A DNA stretch of 64,000 nucleotides from TMP-86 sp964247385 (GCA_964247385.1 CAXTUB010000002.1:1-64000); one strand, 5' to 3'. Shown: positions 15,181 to 25,029, counted from the first letter of the stretch. Numbers and translations are program-made. Notes: generated by a model not told the origin, from the sequence alone.

Positions 15181-15759
15181 TCAGAATCGCCAGCCGCGCT
15201 GCCAGCGCGACATCACCAAGGTGGGATACGTGTTTCGGCCAACGCTGCCGTTGTAGCGCGCCAGCGCGCGGGAATAGTTGCCGCGCTCCATGCGCAGGTA
15301 ATAGCGCAAAATCTCGCAGCCCATGCGGATGTTGGCGGCCACGCGCACCAATTGATTTTGCACGCCGAGTTGCCGTGGCCAGAATGGCATGACTTGCATG
15401 AGGCCGACCGCTCCCGCACGCGACACGGCCCAGGAATCGAAGCGGCTCTCGACCTCGATCAGCGCAAGCACGAGATCGGGCGGCAGCCGCACCAGGGGAT
15501 CTCGCTTGGATTCGCAGTACACGTGGTCGAGAATTTCGATGCGATCTTCATGCGCGGGCACGAACTTCGAAAGCCGCGGCTCCATGGCGGTGTGCCAGAC
15601 GATGGATTCGTAGCGGTCGGTGAAGCAATCGGGTTTGCCGATGATCCGCTGCAACACCGCCTTGAGCTCGGGGTCCCGTTGGCCATCGGCGAGGCCGAGG
15701 CCGGCCCACGTGAGCAGGAAAGTCATTCCGACGAGCCGCGCGCGCCGAACCGCGATCAT
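15181..15759 (-). CDS. Lytic transglycosylase (SLT domain)
   Basis: 192 residues with an N-terminal signal peptide (ARLVGMTFLLTWAGLGLA). The SLT family 1 core is complete: catalytic Glu in ALIEVESRFDSWAVS, AVGLMQVMP, and ALARYNGSVG near the end. It should cleave peptidoglycan glycan strands in the periplasm. The ATG at 15759 overlaps the proS stop (ATGA). A proS-transglycosylase pairing is seen in other gammaproteobacteria. Confidence 0.93.
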   Translation of the reverse strand: MIAVRRARLVGMTFLLTWAGLGLADGQRDPELKAVLQRIIGKPDCFTDRYESIVWHTAMEPRLSKFVPAHEDRIEILDHVYCESKRDPLVRLPPDLVLALIEVESRFDSWAVSRAGAVGLMQVMPFWPRQLGVQNQLVRVAANIRMGCEILRYYLRMERGNYSRALARYNGSVGRNTYPTLVMSRWQRGWRF

Positions 15760-17474
15760 GCAGGCGAGAGTGCGGCAAGCTTTGAGCGAATGCTCTCGAA
15801 CGCGCCGGAGACAGGCACATCGCTCGAGACGGACGAGGCTCGATGCCTATACTCGAGTGTGCCGGCTTCCAAGCCGCGGTCGGAAATGACGATGCGATGT
15901 GGAATGCCGATGAGCTCGGCGTCCGCAAACTTTGCGCCGGGCCGCAGATCCCGGTCATCGAGCAAACACTCGATGCCGCCGGTCTCGAGCTGATCGTAGA
16001 GCGAATCGGCCGCCGCGCGCACTCTTGCGGATTTTTGATACGCGAGCGGCACGAGAACCACTTGAAATGGCGCGATGGGCTCCGGCCAGATCATGCCGTG
16101 AGCATCGTGATTCTGTTCCAACGCTGCGGAAACGATGCGGGTGATGCCGATGCCATAGCAGCCCATGTACATTTCCACCGGCTGACCATGCTCATCCAAT
16201 ACAGTCGCATCCATCGCGTGGCTGTATTTGCGCCCCAGTTGAAATACGTGGCCCACCTCGATTCCGCGCGCAATGCGCAGATGGCCGCGGCCCGTCGGAC
16301 TGGCATCGCCCGCAACCACATTGCGTAAGTCCGCGACTTGAGGCTCGGGCGCATCCCGTCCCCAGTTCACCCCGGTGAAATGAAAGTCCGTCTCATTCGC
16401 GCCGCAAACGAAATCAGACAGAGCTGCCGCAGCGTGGTCCACGATCATTCGACCCGAGTAGTTTACGGGCCCCAAGAAGCCGGGCTCGCTTGCAGCCGTG
16501 CGTACTTGGTCGAGGCTCGCAAGACGAAGTGGGCTTGCGACGCCAGGAATCCTTTGCGCCTTGATCGAATTCAATTCGTGATCACCGCGCACGACGAGCG
16601 CGACCACTCCGCCGTCGTCGCCATCCACGAGCAGCATTTTGACGCTCTGCTCGGCCGCGGTGCCAAGACATTGCGCGACCGCGGCAATGGTCTTCGCTCC
16701 TGGGGTTGAGACTTTGCGCATGGCGCAACTCGCGGCCAGCCGCTGCGCGTTGCTTGCGCCGGCGCGTGCCATTTCCAGGTTCGCGGCATAGTCATCGCTG
16801 TCGCTGAACGCGATGATGTCTTCGCCCGAATCCGCCAAGACGTGAAACTCCTGCGACACGTCACCGCCGATGCTCCCCGCATCGGCCTGCACCGCGCGGA
16901 ATTTGAGCTGGAGGCGCGTGAAAATACGCGTGTACGCATCCACCATCGCGCGGTAGCCCTGCTCGAGACTCGCCTCGTCGATGTGGAAAGAGTAAGCATC
17001 TTTCATCAAGAACTCGCGCGCCCGCATGACGCCGAACCGCGGCCGAATCTCATCGCGAAACTTGCTCTGAATCTGATAGAAATTCACCGGAAGCTGCTTG
17101 TAGCTGCGCAATTCGCGCCGCGCGATGTCCGTGATGACTTCCTCGTGCGTGGGCCCGTATACAAAATCACGTTGGTGGCGGTCTTTCAGCCTCAACAGCT
17201 CCGGACCGTATTCGGATAGCCGGCCGGATTCCGCCCACAACTCGGCGGGCTGTATGGTGGGCATGAGCAGCTCGAAAGCGCCGGCGCGATTCATCTCCTC
17301 GCGCACGATGGCCTCGACTTTTCGAAGCGTGCGCAATCCGAAAGGCAGCCAGGAATAAACACCGCTCGTCAATCGCCGGATGAAACTTGCGCGAAGAAGC
17401 AGCCGATGGCTCACGATCTCGGCATCCGCCGGATCTTCTTTGAGTGTGGCGATCGGGTAGCGGGACCAGCGCAT
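15756..17474 (-). CDS. proS: Prolyl-tRNA synthetase
   Basis: Charges tRNA-Pro. 572 residues, the bacterial long form with an editing (INS) domain between motifs 2 and 3. Class II motif 1 region (RRLTSGVYSWLPFGLR), motif 2 (FRDEIRPRFGVMRAREFLMKDAYSFH) and motif 3 (CYGIGITRIVSA) are visible; the insertion spans roughly residues 220-400. ATG at 17474. It is divergent from pssA and coupled to the transglycosylase downstream. Confidence 0.97.
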   Translation of the reverse strand: MRWSRYPIATLKEDPADAEIVSHRLLLRASFIRRLTSGVYSWLPFGLRTLRKVEAIVREEMNRAGAFELLMPTIQPAELWAESGRLSEYGPELLRLKDRHQRDFVYGPTHEEVITDIARRELRSYKQLPVNFYQIQSKFRDEIRPRFGVMRAREFLMKDAYSFHIDEASLEQGYRAMVDAYTRIFTRLQLKFRAVQADAGSIGGDVSQEFHVLADSGEDIIAFSDSDDYAANLEMARAGASNAQRLAASCAMRKVSTPGAKTIAAVAQCLGTAAEQSVKMLLVDGDDGGVVALVVRGDHELNSIKAQRIPGVASPLRLASLDQVRTAASEPGFLGPVNYSGRMIVDHAAAALSDFVCGANETDFHFTGVNWGRDAPEPQVADLRNVVAGDASPTGRGHLRIARGIEVGHVFQLGRKYSHAMDATVLDEHGQPVEMYMGCYGIGITRIVSAALEQNHDAHGMIWPEPIAPFQVVLVPLAYQKSARVRAAADSLYDQLETGGIECLLDDRDLRPGAKFADAELIGIPHRIVISDRGLEAGTLEYRHRASSVSSDVPVSGAFESIRSKLAALSPA

Positions 17475-17501
17475 CGCGTTATCTTACATGAGGTGCCCTG
17501 G

Positions 17502-17507
17502 TATCAT
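17502..17507 (+). promoter_or_regulatory. -10-like TATCAT before pssA
   Basis: TATCAT ends seven bases before the ATG at 17515; the only -35-like sequence 17 bases upstream is TTATCT. No ribosome site is seen between it and the ATG, so a leaderless message is possible. Confidence 0.45.
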
Positions 17508-17514
17508 TTTGCGC

Positions 17515-18309
17515 ATGCAGCCCGCGGAAACATCGCAAGACGAGTCGGCCGAGGGCATCGCTCCGCGCCGCCGCGGCGTGTATCTGCTGCCGAATCTCAT
17601 GACGTCCGCGGCGTTGTTCTCGGGCTTCTACGCCATCGTTGCGGCCATCGACTGGAATTTCGAGAAGGCGGGCATCGCGGTGTTCGTCGCAATGATCTTC
17701 GACGGTCTCGATGGCCGCGTCGCGCGCTGGACGCGCACCGAGAGCGCGTTCGGCAAGGAGTACGACAGCTTATCCGACATGGTGTCGTTCGGGCTTGCGC
17801 CGGCCATCGTCACGTATCAGTGGGGCGTTGCCCGCATCGCAGAGTACGGGCAGGTGTGGCGGCGACTCGGTTGGGTGGTTTGTTTTTTCTACGCGGCCGC
17901 GGCGGGGCTGCGCTTGGCCCGCTTCAATTCGCGCCCGGCTTCGCAGAGCAAGCAATACTTCGAAGGCCTGCCGAGCCCGTCGGCCGCGGCGAATGTCGCC
18001 GCATTCGTGTGGCTGGCCAGCCGCGGCGGAAGCGTCGGTTTGCCCGGACTACTGCTCGCCTTTTTCGTGACGGCTTGCGCCGGCGCGCTGATGGTCAGCC
18101 GGTTTTCTTATCCGAGTCTCAAGCATCTGGACGGCGGCACACGCGTGAAATTCGCATACATCGTGCTCGTGCCGGTTGCATTCGCGCTGCTTGCCACCGA
18201 TCCGCCGGTCGCTTTGCTGAGCGTATTCGGCTTGTATGCCGTTGGCGCGCCGTTGCTATGGGCGCTGCGGAAGTTGCGGCGGCGAGAGCGCTTGCGGCCC
18301 GCGGCTTGA
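17515..18309 (+). CDS. pssA: CDP-diacylglycerol-serine O-phosphatidyltransferase
   Basis: Makes phosphatidylserine, the precursor of phosphatidylethanolamine, at the inner membrane. 264 residues. GVYLLPNLMTSAALFSGFYA leads to the CDP-alcohol transferase signature FDGLDGRVARWT ... GKEYDSLSDMVSFG. Several membrane segments follow and the tail is basic. The ATG at 17515 fits family N-termini; an in-frame ATG at 17488 would add nine residues and would lie upstream of the -10-like box. Confidence 0.95.
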   Translation: MQPAETSQDESAEGIAPRRRGVYLLPNLMTSAALFSGFYAIVAAIDWNFEKAGIAVFVAMIFDGLDGRVARWTRTESAFGKEYDSLSDMVSFGLAPAIVTYQWGVARIAEYGQVWRRLGWVVCFFYAAAAGLRLARFNSRPASQSKQYFEGLPSPSAAANVAAFVWLASRGGSVGLPGLLLAFFVTACAGALMVSRFSYPSLKHLDGGTRVKFAYIVLVPVAFALLATDPPVALLSVFGLYAVGAPLLWALRKLRRRERLRPAA

Positions 18310-18339
18310 AACCTTGGTGAAAACTTTATTGCAGGCCGC

Positions 18340-19041
18340 GTGAGCACACACGATTCGAGGCAAGAGCTTGCCTCGGCGCTGGGGCTCGTCCTGTGGCAAC
18401 GCCGTGATGCGCCTCGAGCGTCTGCAAGCGCACGGCGCGCCGATCTGCCGAGTGCCGCCGCGTCGCAGATCGATCACATGGGTTGGACCGAGTTGCGCGC
18501 TTGCGTCGCCGATTGCACGCGCTGCGCGCTCAGCGCAACGCGCACTCAAACCGTGTTTGGCGTGGGCTCGACGAGTGCAAAGTGGCTCATCGTCGGCGAA
18601 GCGCCGGGAGCCGAGGAAGACCGGCGCGGCGAGCCCTTTGTCGGCCGCGCGGGCCGTCTGCTCGATGGCATGTTACGCTCGCTCGGCATGCTGCGCGAAA
18701 GCGTCTACATTGCGAATGTGCTCAAATGCAGGCCTCCCGGAAATCGCGATCCCGCGCCGCAGGAGATGCAGCAATGCATTGGCTATCTCGAGCGGCAGAT
18801 TGCGCTGCTCGAGCCGAAGATCATTCTGGCGGTGGGGCGCATCTCGGCGCAGCGCATGACGGGCCAGACTTTGCCCGTCGCGCGGTTGCGGCAGCGCGAA
18901 TTCCAATACGGTGCCAGCCAGGTGCCTCTGGTGGTGACCTATCACCCGGCGTATTTGTTGCGCACGCCTGGCGACAAACGCAAGGCGTGGGATGATTTGA
19001 AATTCGCCCGCTCGGTGTTCGAACGTGTCGGCCAAGCTTGA
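18340..19041 (+). CDS. Uracil-DNA glycosylase, family 4/5-type iron-sulfur
   Basis: 233 residues. Removes uracil from DNA. Motifs: Cys-rich ACVADCTRCALS and NVLKCRPPGNRDP for a 4Fe-4S cluster, GEAPGAEEDRRGEPFVGRAGRLLD (active-site loop) and TYHPAYLLR near the C-terminus. GTG at 18340. The C-terminus overlaps rimI by 17 bases. UDG-rimI-prfC is a familiar gammaproteobacterial order. A second superfamily member (UdgX) occurs in this window at 46-48 kb. Confidence 0.92.
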   Translation: MSTHDSRQELASALGLVLWQRRDAPRASASARRADLPSAAASQIDHMGWTELRACVADCTRCALSATRTQTVFGVGSTSAKWLIVGEAPGAEEDRRGEPFVGRAGRLLDGMLRSLGMLRESVYIANVLKCRPPGNRDPAPQEMQQCIGYLERQIALLEPKIILAVGRISAQRMTGQTLPVARLRQREFQYGASQVPLVVTYHPAYLLRTPGDKRKAWDDLKFARSVFERVGQA

Positions 19042-19525
19042 GCTGCATGCGGATGAGATCTCGCGCCACGGCTCGACGCGGGTCTCTTTGCGCGCGATGA
19101 GCGAGAGCGATCTACAGAGCGTGTTGGCCATCGAGCTCAGCGCCTATGCGTTTCCGTGGACCGAAGGAATTTTTCGGGATTGCCTGAGAGTGGGCTATGT
19201 GTGCCGCGTGCTCGAGGTCGATGGCGAGGTCTCGGGATACGGCATCATGTCCATGGGTGCGGGAGAAGCGCACGTGCTGAACGTGTGCGTGGGTCCGCGG
19301 GCTCGTTGCCGCGGTTTCGGCCGCACGATGTTGAGGTCTCTTCTCGATCGCGCCGCTCATGCGGGAATGCGCGAGGCCTTTCTGGAGGTGAGGCCTTCCA
19401 ATCGCGCAGCCATCCGGCTGTATCAATCCATGGGTTTTCAGATCGTCGGAGTGCGCCGCGGCTACTATCAGGCGGTGAACGGCCGTGAAGATGCATCGGT
19501 GCTGAGCCGCTCGTTGTCGCCTTGA
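19025..19525 (+). CDS. rimI: Ribosomal protein S18 alanine N-acetyltransferase
   Basis: GNAT enzyme acetylating the N-terminal Ala of S18. 166 residues. HVLNVCVGPRARCRGFGRTMLRSLL is the acetyl-CoA loop (R/QxxGxG/A), and FLEVRPSNRAAIRLYQSMGFQIVGVRRGYY is typical of RimI. GTG at 19025 lies inside the UDG gene; the end overlaps prfC by 4 bases (TTGA). Confidence 0.92.
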   Translation: MSAKLELHADEISRHGSTRVSLRAMSESDLQSVLAIELSAYAFPWTEGIFRDCLRVGYVCRVLEVDGEVSGYGIMSMGAGEAHVLNVCVGPRARCRGFGRTMLRSLLDRAAHAGMREAFLEVRPSNRAAIRLYQSMGFQIVGVRRGYYQAVNGREDASVLSRSLSP

Positions 19526-21108
19526 GCGAGCTTTCCGAAGAGATCCGCAAACGCCGGACGTTCGCGATCATCTCGCACCCCGACGCCGGCAAGACCACGC
19601 TGACCGAAAAGCTCCTGCTGTTCGGCGGCGCCATCCAGATGGCAGGCACCGTCAAGGGCCGCAAGGCTTCGCGCCACGCCACATCCGACTGGATGAGGCT
19701 CGAGCAACAGCGCGGCATTTCGGTGACCTCGTCCGTCATGCAATTTCCGTTCGGCGATTGCGTGATCAACTTGCTGGACACGCCGGGCCACGAGGACTTT
19801 TCGGAAGACACGTACCGCACGCTCACCGCCGTGGACTCGGCGCTCATGGTGATCGATTGCGCCAAGGGCGTCGAGGAACGCACCGTGAAGCTCATGGAAG
19901 TGTGCCGGCTGCGCCGTACGCCCATCATGACGTTCGTCAACAAACTGGACCGCGACGGCAGGGCGCCCATCGAATTGCTCGATGAGATCGAGCGCGTGCT
20001 CCGCATCCAATGCGCACCGGTGACGTGGCCGCTGGGCATGGGACGGGATCTGCTGGGCGTCTATCATTTGATCGAAGATCGGATCTATGTGTACGTCAGT
20101 GAGGGCAAAGGCCGTGCCGGCACGCACGAGACCATCGACGGGCTGGACAGCTCCGCGGCGCGCGATTTTCTCAAAGAACGTTACGCCGCGATGCGCGATG
20201 AGATCGAGTTGGTGCGGGGCGCCTCACCCGCATTGGACCGCGCCAAATACCTGGCTGCGGAGCAGAGCCCGGTGTTTTTCGGCTCGGCCGTGAATAATTT
20301 CGGGGTGCGCGAGCTGTTGAGCGCGTTCGCAACCGATGCGCCGCCGCCGCAGCCGCACGCTGCCGTTCAGCGTGAAGTGCGGGCCGCGGAGGGCAAGATG
20401 AGCGGCTTCGTGTTCAAGATTCAAGCGAACATGGATCCTGGTCATCGCGACCGCATCGCGTTCATGCGGCTGTGCTCGGGCCGCTATACCAAGGGCATGC
20501 GCGCATATCACGTGCGCGCCAAAAAAGAGATTCGCATTGCCGATGCGCTCACCTTCATGGCGGCGGAGCGCACACAAGCCGAAGAGGCGGTCGCGGGCGA
20601 TATCGTGGGCCTGCACAATCACGGCACCATCAATATTGGCGATACGTTCAGCGAAGGCGAGCCGCTGCAGTACACGGGCGTGCCGAACTTTGCCCCCGAG
20701 CTGTTCCGTCGCGCAGTGCTGAAAGATCCGCTGCGCATGAAAGCGCTGCAAAAAGGCCTGTCGCAGTTATGCGAGGAGGGCGCCACGCAATTGTTCAAGC
20801 CGTTGCGCAACAATGATCTCATCCTGGGCGCGGTCGGACAGCTCCAATTCGAGGTCGTGGCATTTCGGTTGCAGGATGAATATGGCGTGCAATGCGTGTT
20901 CGATGCGGTGCCGGTTGCTACCGCGCGTTGGGTGCGCGCCAGCGATGAGAAGATGCTGGCGGAGTTTCGCAGTCGCAATTACGAAAATCTCGCCATCGAT
21001 CATGCCGGGCAGCTCGTATACCTCGCGCCGAGCCGCGTGAATCTGGCTCTTACGATCGAACGCTGGCCGGACATCGAGCTTCTCGCGACTCGCGAATACG
21101 CCGTGTGA
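19522..21108 (+). CDS. prfC: Peptide chain release factor 3
   Basis: GTPase that recycles RF1/RF2 from the ribosome. 528 residues, standard. G1 SHPDAGKTTLTE, G2 region (RGISVTSSVMQF), G3 DTPGHEDFSEDTYRTL, G4 NKLDRD, then domain II (SGFVFKIQANMDPGHRDRIAF) and domain III. TTG at 19522 overlapping the rimI stop is the best start; MSELSEEIRKRRTFAIISHPD matches family N-termini. Confidence 0.96.
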   Translation: MSELSEEIRKRRTFAIISHPDAGKTTLTEKLLLFGGAIQMAGTVKGRKASRHATSDWMRLEQQRGISVTSSVMQFPFGDCVINLLDTPGHEDFSEDTYRTLTAVDSALMVIDCAKGVEERTVKLMEVCRLRRTPIMTFVNKLDRDGRAPIELLDEIERVLRIQCAPVTWPLGMGRDLLGVYHLIEDRIYVYVSEGKGRAGTHETIDGLDSSAARDFLKERYAAMRDEIELVRGASPALDRAKYLAAEQSPVFFGSAVNNFGVRELLSAFATDAPPPQPHAAVQREVRAAEGKMSGFVFKIQANMDPGHRDRIAFMRLCSGRYTKGMRAYHVRAKKEIRIADALTFMAAERTQAEEAVAGDIVGLHNHGTINIGDTFSEGEPLQYTGVPNFAPELFRRAVLKDPLRMKALQKGLSQLCEEGATQLFKPLRNNDLILGAVGQLQFEVVAFRLQDEYGVQCVFDAVPVATARWVRASDEKMLAEFRSRNYENLAIDHAGQLVYLAPSRVNLALTIERWPDIELLATREYAV

Positions 21109-21112
21109 TGCA

Positions 21113-21137
21113 GGGGAAGCTCTGCACAGAGCCCCCC
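21113..21137. terminator. Hairpin between convergent prfC and transglutaminase genes
   Basis: GGGG-AA-GCTCT, loop GCAC, AGAGC-CCCC: a GC-rich stem with a small internal mismatch in the 28-base gap. There is no T run. Candidate bidirectional terminator. Confidence 0.45.
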
Positions 21138-23110
21138 TAGCGGGCGCGTGAAGTGCGCTTCGCTCTGCGCGCGAGCGCTCGTGCGTCGTCTGCAAATTCG
21201 TTGATTTGCGCAGCGCTCACCTCGGCGGCGCCGTAGCGCAGCGAATTGTAGGCGTTGCATAGCCGCTCCAGCCCCTCGCGCAGATCTGCGCGTTGTCTGC
21301 CGATGCGCGCCGCATACAGCGATGCCGGCTCGTGCGGTGCGCGTGCCAGATTCACGCGCGCGAGCCGCTCGCACAGCCGGTCGAACGCCGTGCGCAGGGC
21401 ATCGTGATCGCGTGCCGGAAGCGTTCGCAATTGCCAGCCGAGCCAGGCGAGAACGGCGCCGAGCGTGATTGCGAGGACGAGCACGAGAGTGCGCGCGTCG
21501 GGCTCGCGCAAACCAAGTGAGCGCAAGAGCGACATCTGTGATGCTTGATCGAAGCTCAAGATGGCGTCGCGCCACCATTGTCGAACCGCATCGATGCGCA
21601 GGCGCGCATCGGCCATCCACGGCATCCGCGTCCAGCGCGCAAACGCCGGCGCCGTCCGGGCGACGGAATCGCTTCCCACTTCGACACGCTCCGGCGCCAC
21701 CGCGGCTGTGGGATCGATGCGCACCCAGCCGCGCCCGGCGAGCCACACCTCGTTCCATGCATGCGCATCGCTTTGCCGCACGATCCAGGAACCTGTGTAG
21801 CGATTGTAGGTTCCGCCTTGGTACCCCGTGACGACGCGCGCAGGAATTCCGGCATCGCGCATGAGCACGGCGAAGGCCGATGCGTAGTGCTCGCAGAATC
21901 CGCGCTTGCTCTGAAACAAGAACTGGTCCACCGCGTTGGTGGAGAGAAGCGGCGGAGTAAGCGTGTAATAGAACGGCTCATCGCGAAATTTCTTGAGCAC
22001 CGCGTTGACATACCGCTCGTCGCTTTCCGCGCCGGCACGCAGTGTTGCGGCCAGCTCACGCGTGCGCGAGTTCGTCTGCGCGGGCAGCCGCGTATCGCGA
22101 GCGTGCATGGTGGCGGACAGGGCGTTGGCATGCGCGAGCGGATCCGAGCGGATCTCGATATCGAGGCTTCGCGTCACGGGCTCGGTTTGCATGAGCGCAT
22201 AATCGGCGCTCAAGAAACTTCTTGGCGCATTCCAGCGGGTGGCATAGTCGAGCGCAAACAGCCAACGCTTGCGATGCGGCTCCAGGCTCAAGACATAGTC
22301 GATCGAGCGGCCGGACGGCACCAGGGGAGAGGTGAGCACAAAGCTCGCATCACGTCGGCTCCAGGCGCGGCCATCGAAGTCGAACAGCACGGGTCCGCGC
22401 CAATAACGCTGGATTGCAGGCGGCGGCGCGGAAGCGAAGCGCACCCGAAAGACCACCTCATCGGAAAGGGCGAGCTCCGAGATATCGCCCGGACTCATGC
22501 GATCACCCAGGCCGGACCGAGAGTTCTCGGAGGATTCCGGCAAACTCCATAGCGGGCCTGAAAATCTCGGAAAAAACAGCCACAGCGCCAGCGCCAGCGG
22601 TACGGCGAGCAGCAAGGACTTGCCCGCGAGCGCGGCGCTGGCGCGAATTCCGGGCCCGGGCTCAACCACGGTCAGCCGCCCGAGCGCCGCGGTGGAAATC
22701 CACGCAACCGCGAGCAGATACAACAGCATGAAGAACGACTCATCGCGCAGCAGCGCGGTGAGGCAAAGGAAATAGACGATGAACACGATGATGTGCGCAT
22801 CGCGCTCGTTGCGCGCCTCGAGCAGCTTCAGCCCGGCCATCAGCGCGAGCAGGGCACGGCCCGCGTCGATGCCGTTGAAGGTGTGGAATTGCAGAAAGAG
22901 CAATGCAATGGCCGTGATTGCGATGGTCAGACGCAGCGCGGGCGGCAGCAGATTGCGCCGCGCATGCGCAAGGAACAAGCGAATGGCCGTGGCTCCCGCC
23001 GCGGTCAGCGTGATCCAGAGCGGAAGAGCTCGCGCATGGGGGAGAAGCGCGAGCATGAGGCACAGACCCATCCAGGCCCAGCGATCGAATGCGGTCGCAG
23101 GAAGCGTCAC
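21137..23110 (-). CDS. TgpA-type membrane transglutaminase (DUF3488-TGc-DUF4129)
   Basis: 657 residues from the GTG at 23110. The N-terminal ~190 residues contain five or six hydrophobic segments (DUF3488). A periplasmic transglutaminase-like domain has the triad: Cys in SKRGFCEHYASAFAVLMRDAGIPARVVTGYQGG, His in DAHAWNEVW and Asp in WVRIDPTAAVAP. A membrane segment and a C-terminal DUF4129 domain follow. The start overlaps the DUF58 stop (GTGA). The frame extends upstream to 23242, but that is antiphase of DUF58. It closes the moxR-DUF58-tgpA run, a conserved envelope-associated set. Confidence 0.92.
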   Translation of the reverse strand: MTLPATAFDRWAWMGLCLMLALLPHARALPLWITLTAAGATAIRLFLAHARRNLLPPALRLTIAITAIALLFLQFHTFNGIDAGRALLALMAGLKLLEARNERDAHIIVFIVYFLCLTALLRDESFFMLLYLLAVAWISTAALGRLTVVEPGPGIRASAALAGKSLLLAVPLALALWLFFPRFSGPLWSLPESSENSRSGLGDRMSPGDISELALSDEVVFRVRFASAPPPAIQRYWRGPVLFDFDGRAWSRRDASFVLTSPLVPSGRSIDYVLSLEPHRKRWLFALDYATRWNAPRSFLSADYALMQTEPVTRSLDIEIRSDPLAHANALSATMHARDTRLPAQTNSRTRELAATLRAGAESDERYVNAVLKKFRDEPFYYTLTPPLLSTNAVDQFLFQSKRGFCEHYASAFAVLMRDAGIPARVVTGYQGGTYNRYTGSWIVRQSDAHAWNEVWLAGRGWVRIDPTAAVAPERVEVGSDSVARTAPAFARWTRMPWMADARLRIDAVRQWWRDAILSFDQASQMSLLRSLGLREPDARTLVLVLAITLGAVLAWLGWQLRTLPARDHDALRTAFDRLCERLARVNLARAPHEPASLYAARIGRQRADLREGLERLCNAYNSLRYGAAEVSAAQINEFADDARALARRAKRTSRAR

Positions 23111-24066
23111 GGAGAAAATTCCGCCAATGCGCGCAGGCACAGGATGCGTTGCACGTTGCCTATTTCCGGCGGCAGCTCGCGGCGCGGCAGGCGCAGTCCG
23201 TAGGCGATGCCGCGCGCATCGGCCTGGAGAACCCACGCGCACAGCTGCGCCAGCTTGGCCTCATCGCTGAGATGCGGCAGCGCGCTCCAATCCAGCCACT
23301 CGGGTGCGCCCGCCAGCGCAACATAATGTCGCACCGCGGGCTCACCGCCTCGCGCCATGCTCTTCCACGCCATCTGCTTGCGCGCATCTCCCGGCCGGTA
23401 GGCTCGCAGTCCGGCAAACTCCTCATCGCCCGCCAGCGCAGATTCGCGTGCGAATGAATCGGTATCGCGCAGATGCGATGGCAAAGCCAAGCCACCGGCA
23501 GGCTGGGGCGCAACGTAAATCACGATCTGCGTATGCACGTAGGTCCACGCGCGGAACCAGCCGAACGGGTAGCGCGTGCGTACTTGCCATGCATCCATCG
23601 CGATCACCTCACGCCGGGGCGTGGCCACCGCAATTTCGAGTGAGGTCTGCGCGGCCGGCGCCAGCGTAGCGAAGACGCGGCCACCGCCCGCGCAAAACTC
23701 CAAGTCATATCGCGTCACGCATGAAGGGTTTCGGGCGGTGATGCGAACGGCTGCATGACCGCCGGCGAATGCATCGCAGGCGCTCACGGCGCCGACAGTC
23801 AAGGCCTGCAAGTTGCGATGACATTGATGCATGGCGACGATGCCCACGCTGCTCATGAGAAAGGCGAAGATCAGCGCGAGATTGCTGCTGTAGTTGAGAC
23901 CGGCCACCAGCATGGCGAGCAGCAGCGCCGCAAGCATCAGCCCGAAGCGGGTCGGTAAAATATAAATGCGCCGGCGTGCAATGGTGTGCGGATCGTGATC
24001 CACTCCATGGCGGCGAAGCGACCAGCGTCGAGTCCAAGCGGCAAGCCAATTTCTGAAGGCCGGCAC
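23107..24066 (-). CDS. DUF58 protein
   Basis: 319 residues. Two N-terminal hydrophobic segments (GLMLAALLLAMLVAGLNY, LALIFAFLMSSVGIVAM) anchor it, then a DUF58 region: WVRTRYPFGWFRAWTY-like segment and FAGLRAYRPGDARKQMAWKSMARGGEPAVRHY near residue 230. Function unclear; genetically tied to MoxR ATPases and TgpA. GTG at 24066, six bases after moxR. Confidence 0.9.
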   Translation of the reverse strand: MPAFRNWLAAWTRRWSLRRHGVDHDPHTIARRRIYILPTRFGLMLAALLLAMLVAGLNYSSNLALIFAFLMSSVGIVAMHQCHRNLQALTVGAVSACDAFAGGHAAVRITARNPSCVTRYDLEFCAGGGRVFATLAPAAQTSLEIAVATPRREVIAMDAWQVRTRYPFGWFRAWTYVHTQIVIYVAPQPAGGLALPSHLRDTDSFARESALAGDEEFAGLRAYRPGDARKQMAWKSMARGGEPAVRHYVALAGAPEWLDWSALPHLSDEAKLAQLCAWVLQADARGIAYGLRLPRRELPPEIGNVQRILCLRALAEFSP

Positions 24067-24072
24067 TGTGAG

Positions 24073-25029
24073 CTACGGAATCGCGACGGCCTCAGTGAGC
24101 TGGGCGCTTGCGGAGGAGGCATGCGCGTGCGAGCGCAAACGATGCTCGGCAACCGGTTCGAGCACTGCTTGCACATCCTCGGGCAGTACGGCATCGCGTC
24201 CATCCAGCAGAGCCCAGGCGCGCGCCGCATTCAAAAGGCCGATGCCTGCGCGCGGCGACAGACCGTGCTTGAAGCGCTCATGGGAGCGCGAGAACGCGAT
24301 GAGCGCCTGCGCATAATCGAGCAGCGCCGGCGATACGTGAATGTTGGGAACCAGGTTTTGCGAATCGATGAGCTCTTGCAGCGTGAGCGCCGGCGGGAGC
24401 TGCGCGATCAGCCGGTGGCGATCCACCCCGTGCAAAAGCTCTCGCTCCAAGTGCGCATCGGGATATCCGAGTTGCACGCGCATCAAAAACCGGTCGAGCT
24501 GGGATTCCGGCAGGGCGAAGGTGCCTGCCTGATCCTGCGGGTTTTGCGTGGCCACCACGAAGAATGGCTCGGGCAACGCGTGGGTCTCCCCATCGAGGGT
24601 CACCTGATGCTCTTCCATGGCCTCGAGCAATGCACTCTGCGATTTCGGCGGCGCGCGATTGATCTCATCCGCCAGAACGAGCTGCGCAAAAATCGGCCCG
24701 TGCTGAAATCTGAATCGGGCGCTGTCGCGGTCGAAGATGGAGACGCCGAGAACGTCCGCCGGAAGCAAGTCGCTGGTGAATTGAATCCGTGAAAAAGACA
24801 GTCCGAGCGCTTTGGCGAGCGCATGCGCAAGGGTGGTCTTGCCGACACCGGGGACATCCTCGATGAGCAGGTGACCTCGCGCCAGCAAGCAAGCCATGCA
24901 AAGCCGGACTTGTGTGCGTTTGCCGAGCACGATGCTTCCCACCGCCGATTCCACGGCGCGCAATGCACGCAGCGCCTCGCCGTGTGGACTACCTTGAAGC
25001 TGCGGCGGCTCAGGCGATGCGGGTTTCAC
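24073..25029 (-). CDS. MoxR-family AAA+ ATPase
   Basis: 318 residues. Walker A EDVPGVGKTTLAHALA, Walker B LVLADEINRAPPKSQSALLEAMEE, sensor 1 FFVVATQNPQDQAGTFALPESQLDRFLMRV and sensor 2 SPRAGIGLLNAARAWALL. MoxR proteins act as chaperone-like remodelers for partner (often vWA or DUF58) proteins. Starts with GTG at 25029 overlapping valS (GTGA), so it is tied to valS translation as well as to the downstream DUF58 and transglutaminase genes. Confidence 0.92.
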   Translation of the reverse strand: MKPASPEPPQLQGSPHGEALRALRAVESAVGSIVLGKRTQVRLCMACLLARGHLLIEDVPGVGKTTLAHALAKALGLSFSRIQFTSDLLPADVLGVSIFDRDSARFRFQHGPIFAQLVLADEINRAPPKSQSALLEAMEEHQVTLDGETHALPEPFFVVATQNPQDQAGTFALPESQLDRFLMRVQLGYPDAHLERELLHGVDRHRLIAQLPPALTLQELIDSQNLVPNIHVSPALLDYAQALIAFSRSHERFKHGLSPRAGIGLLNAARAWALLDGRDAVLPEDVQAVLEPVAEHRLRSHAHASSASAQLTEAVAIP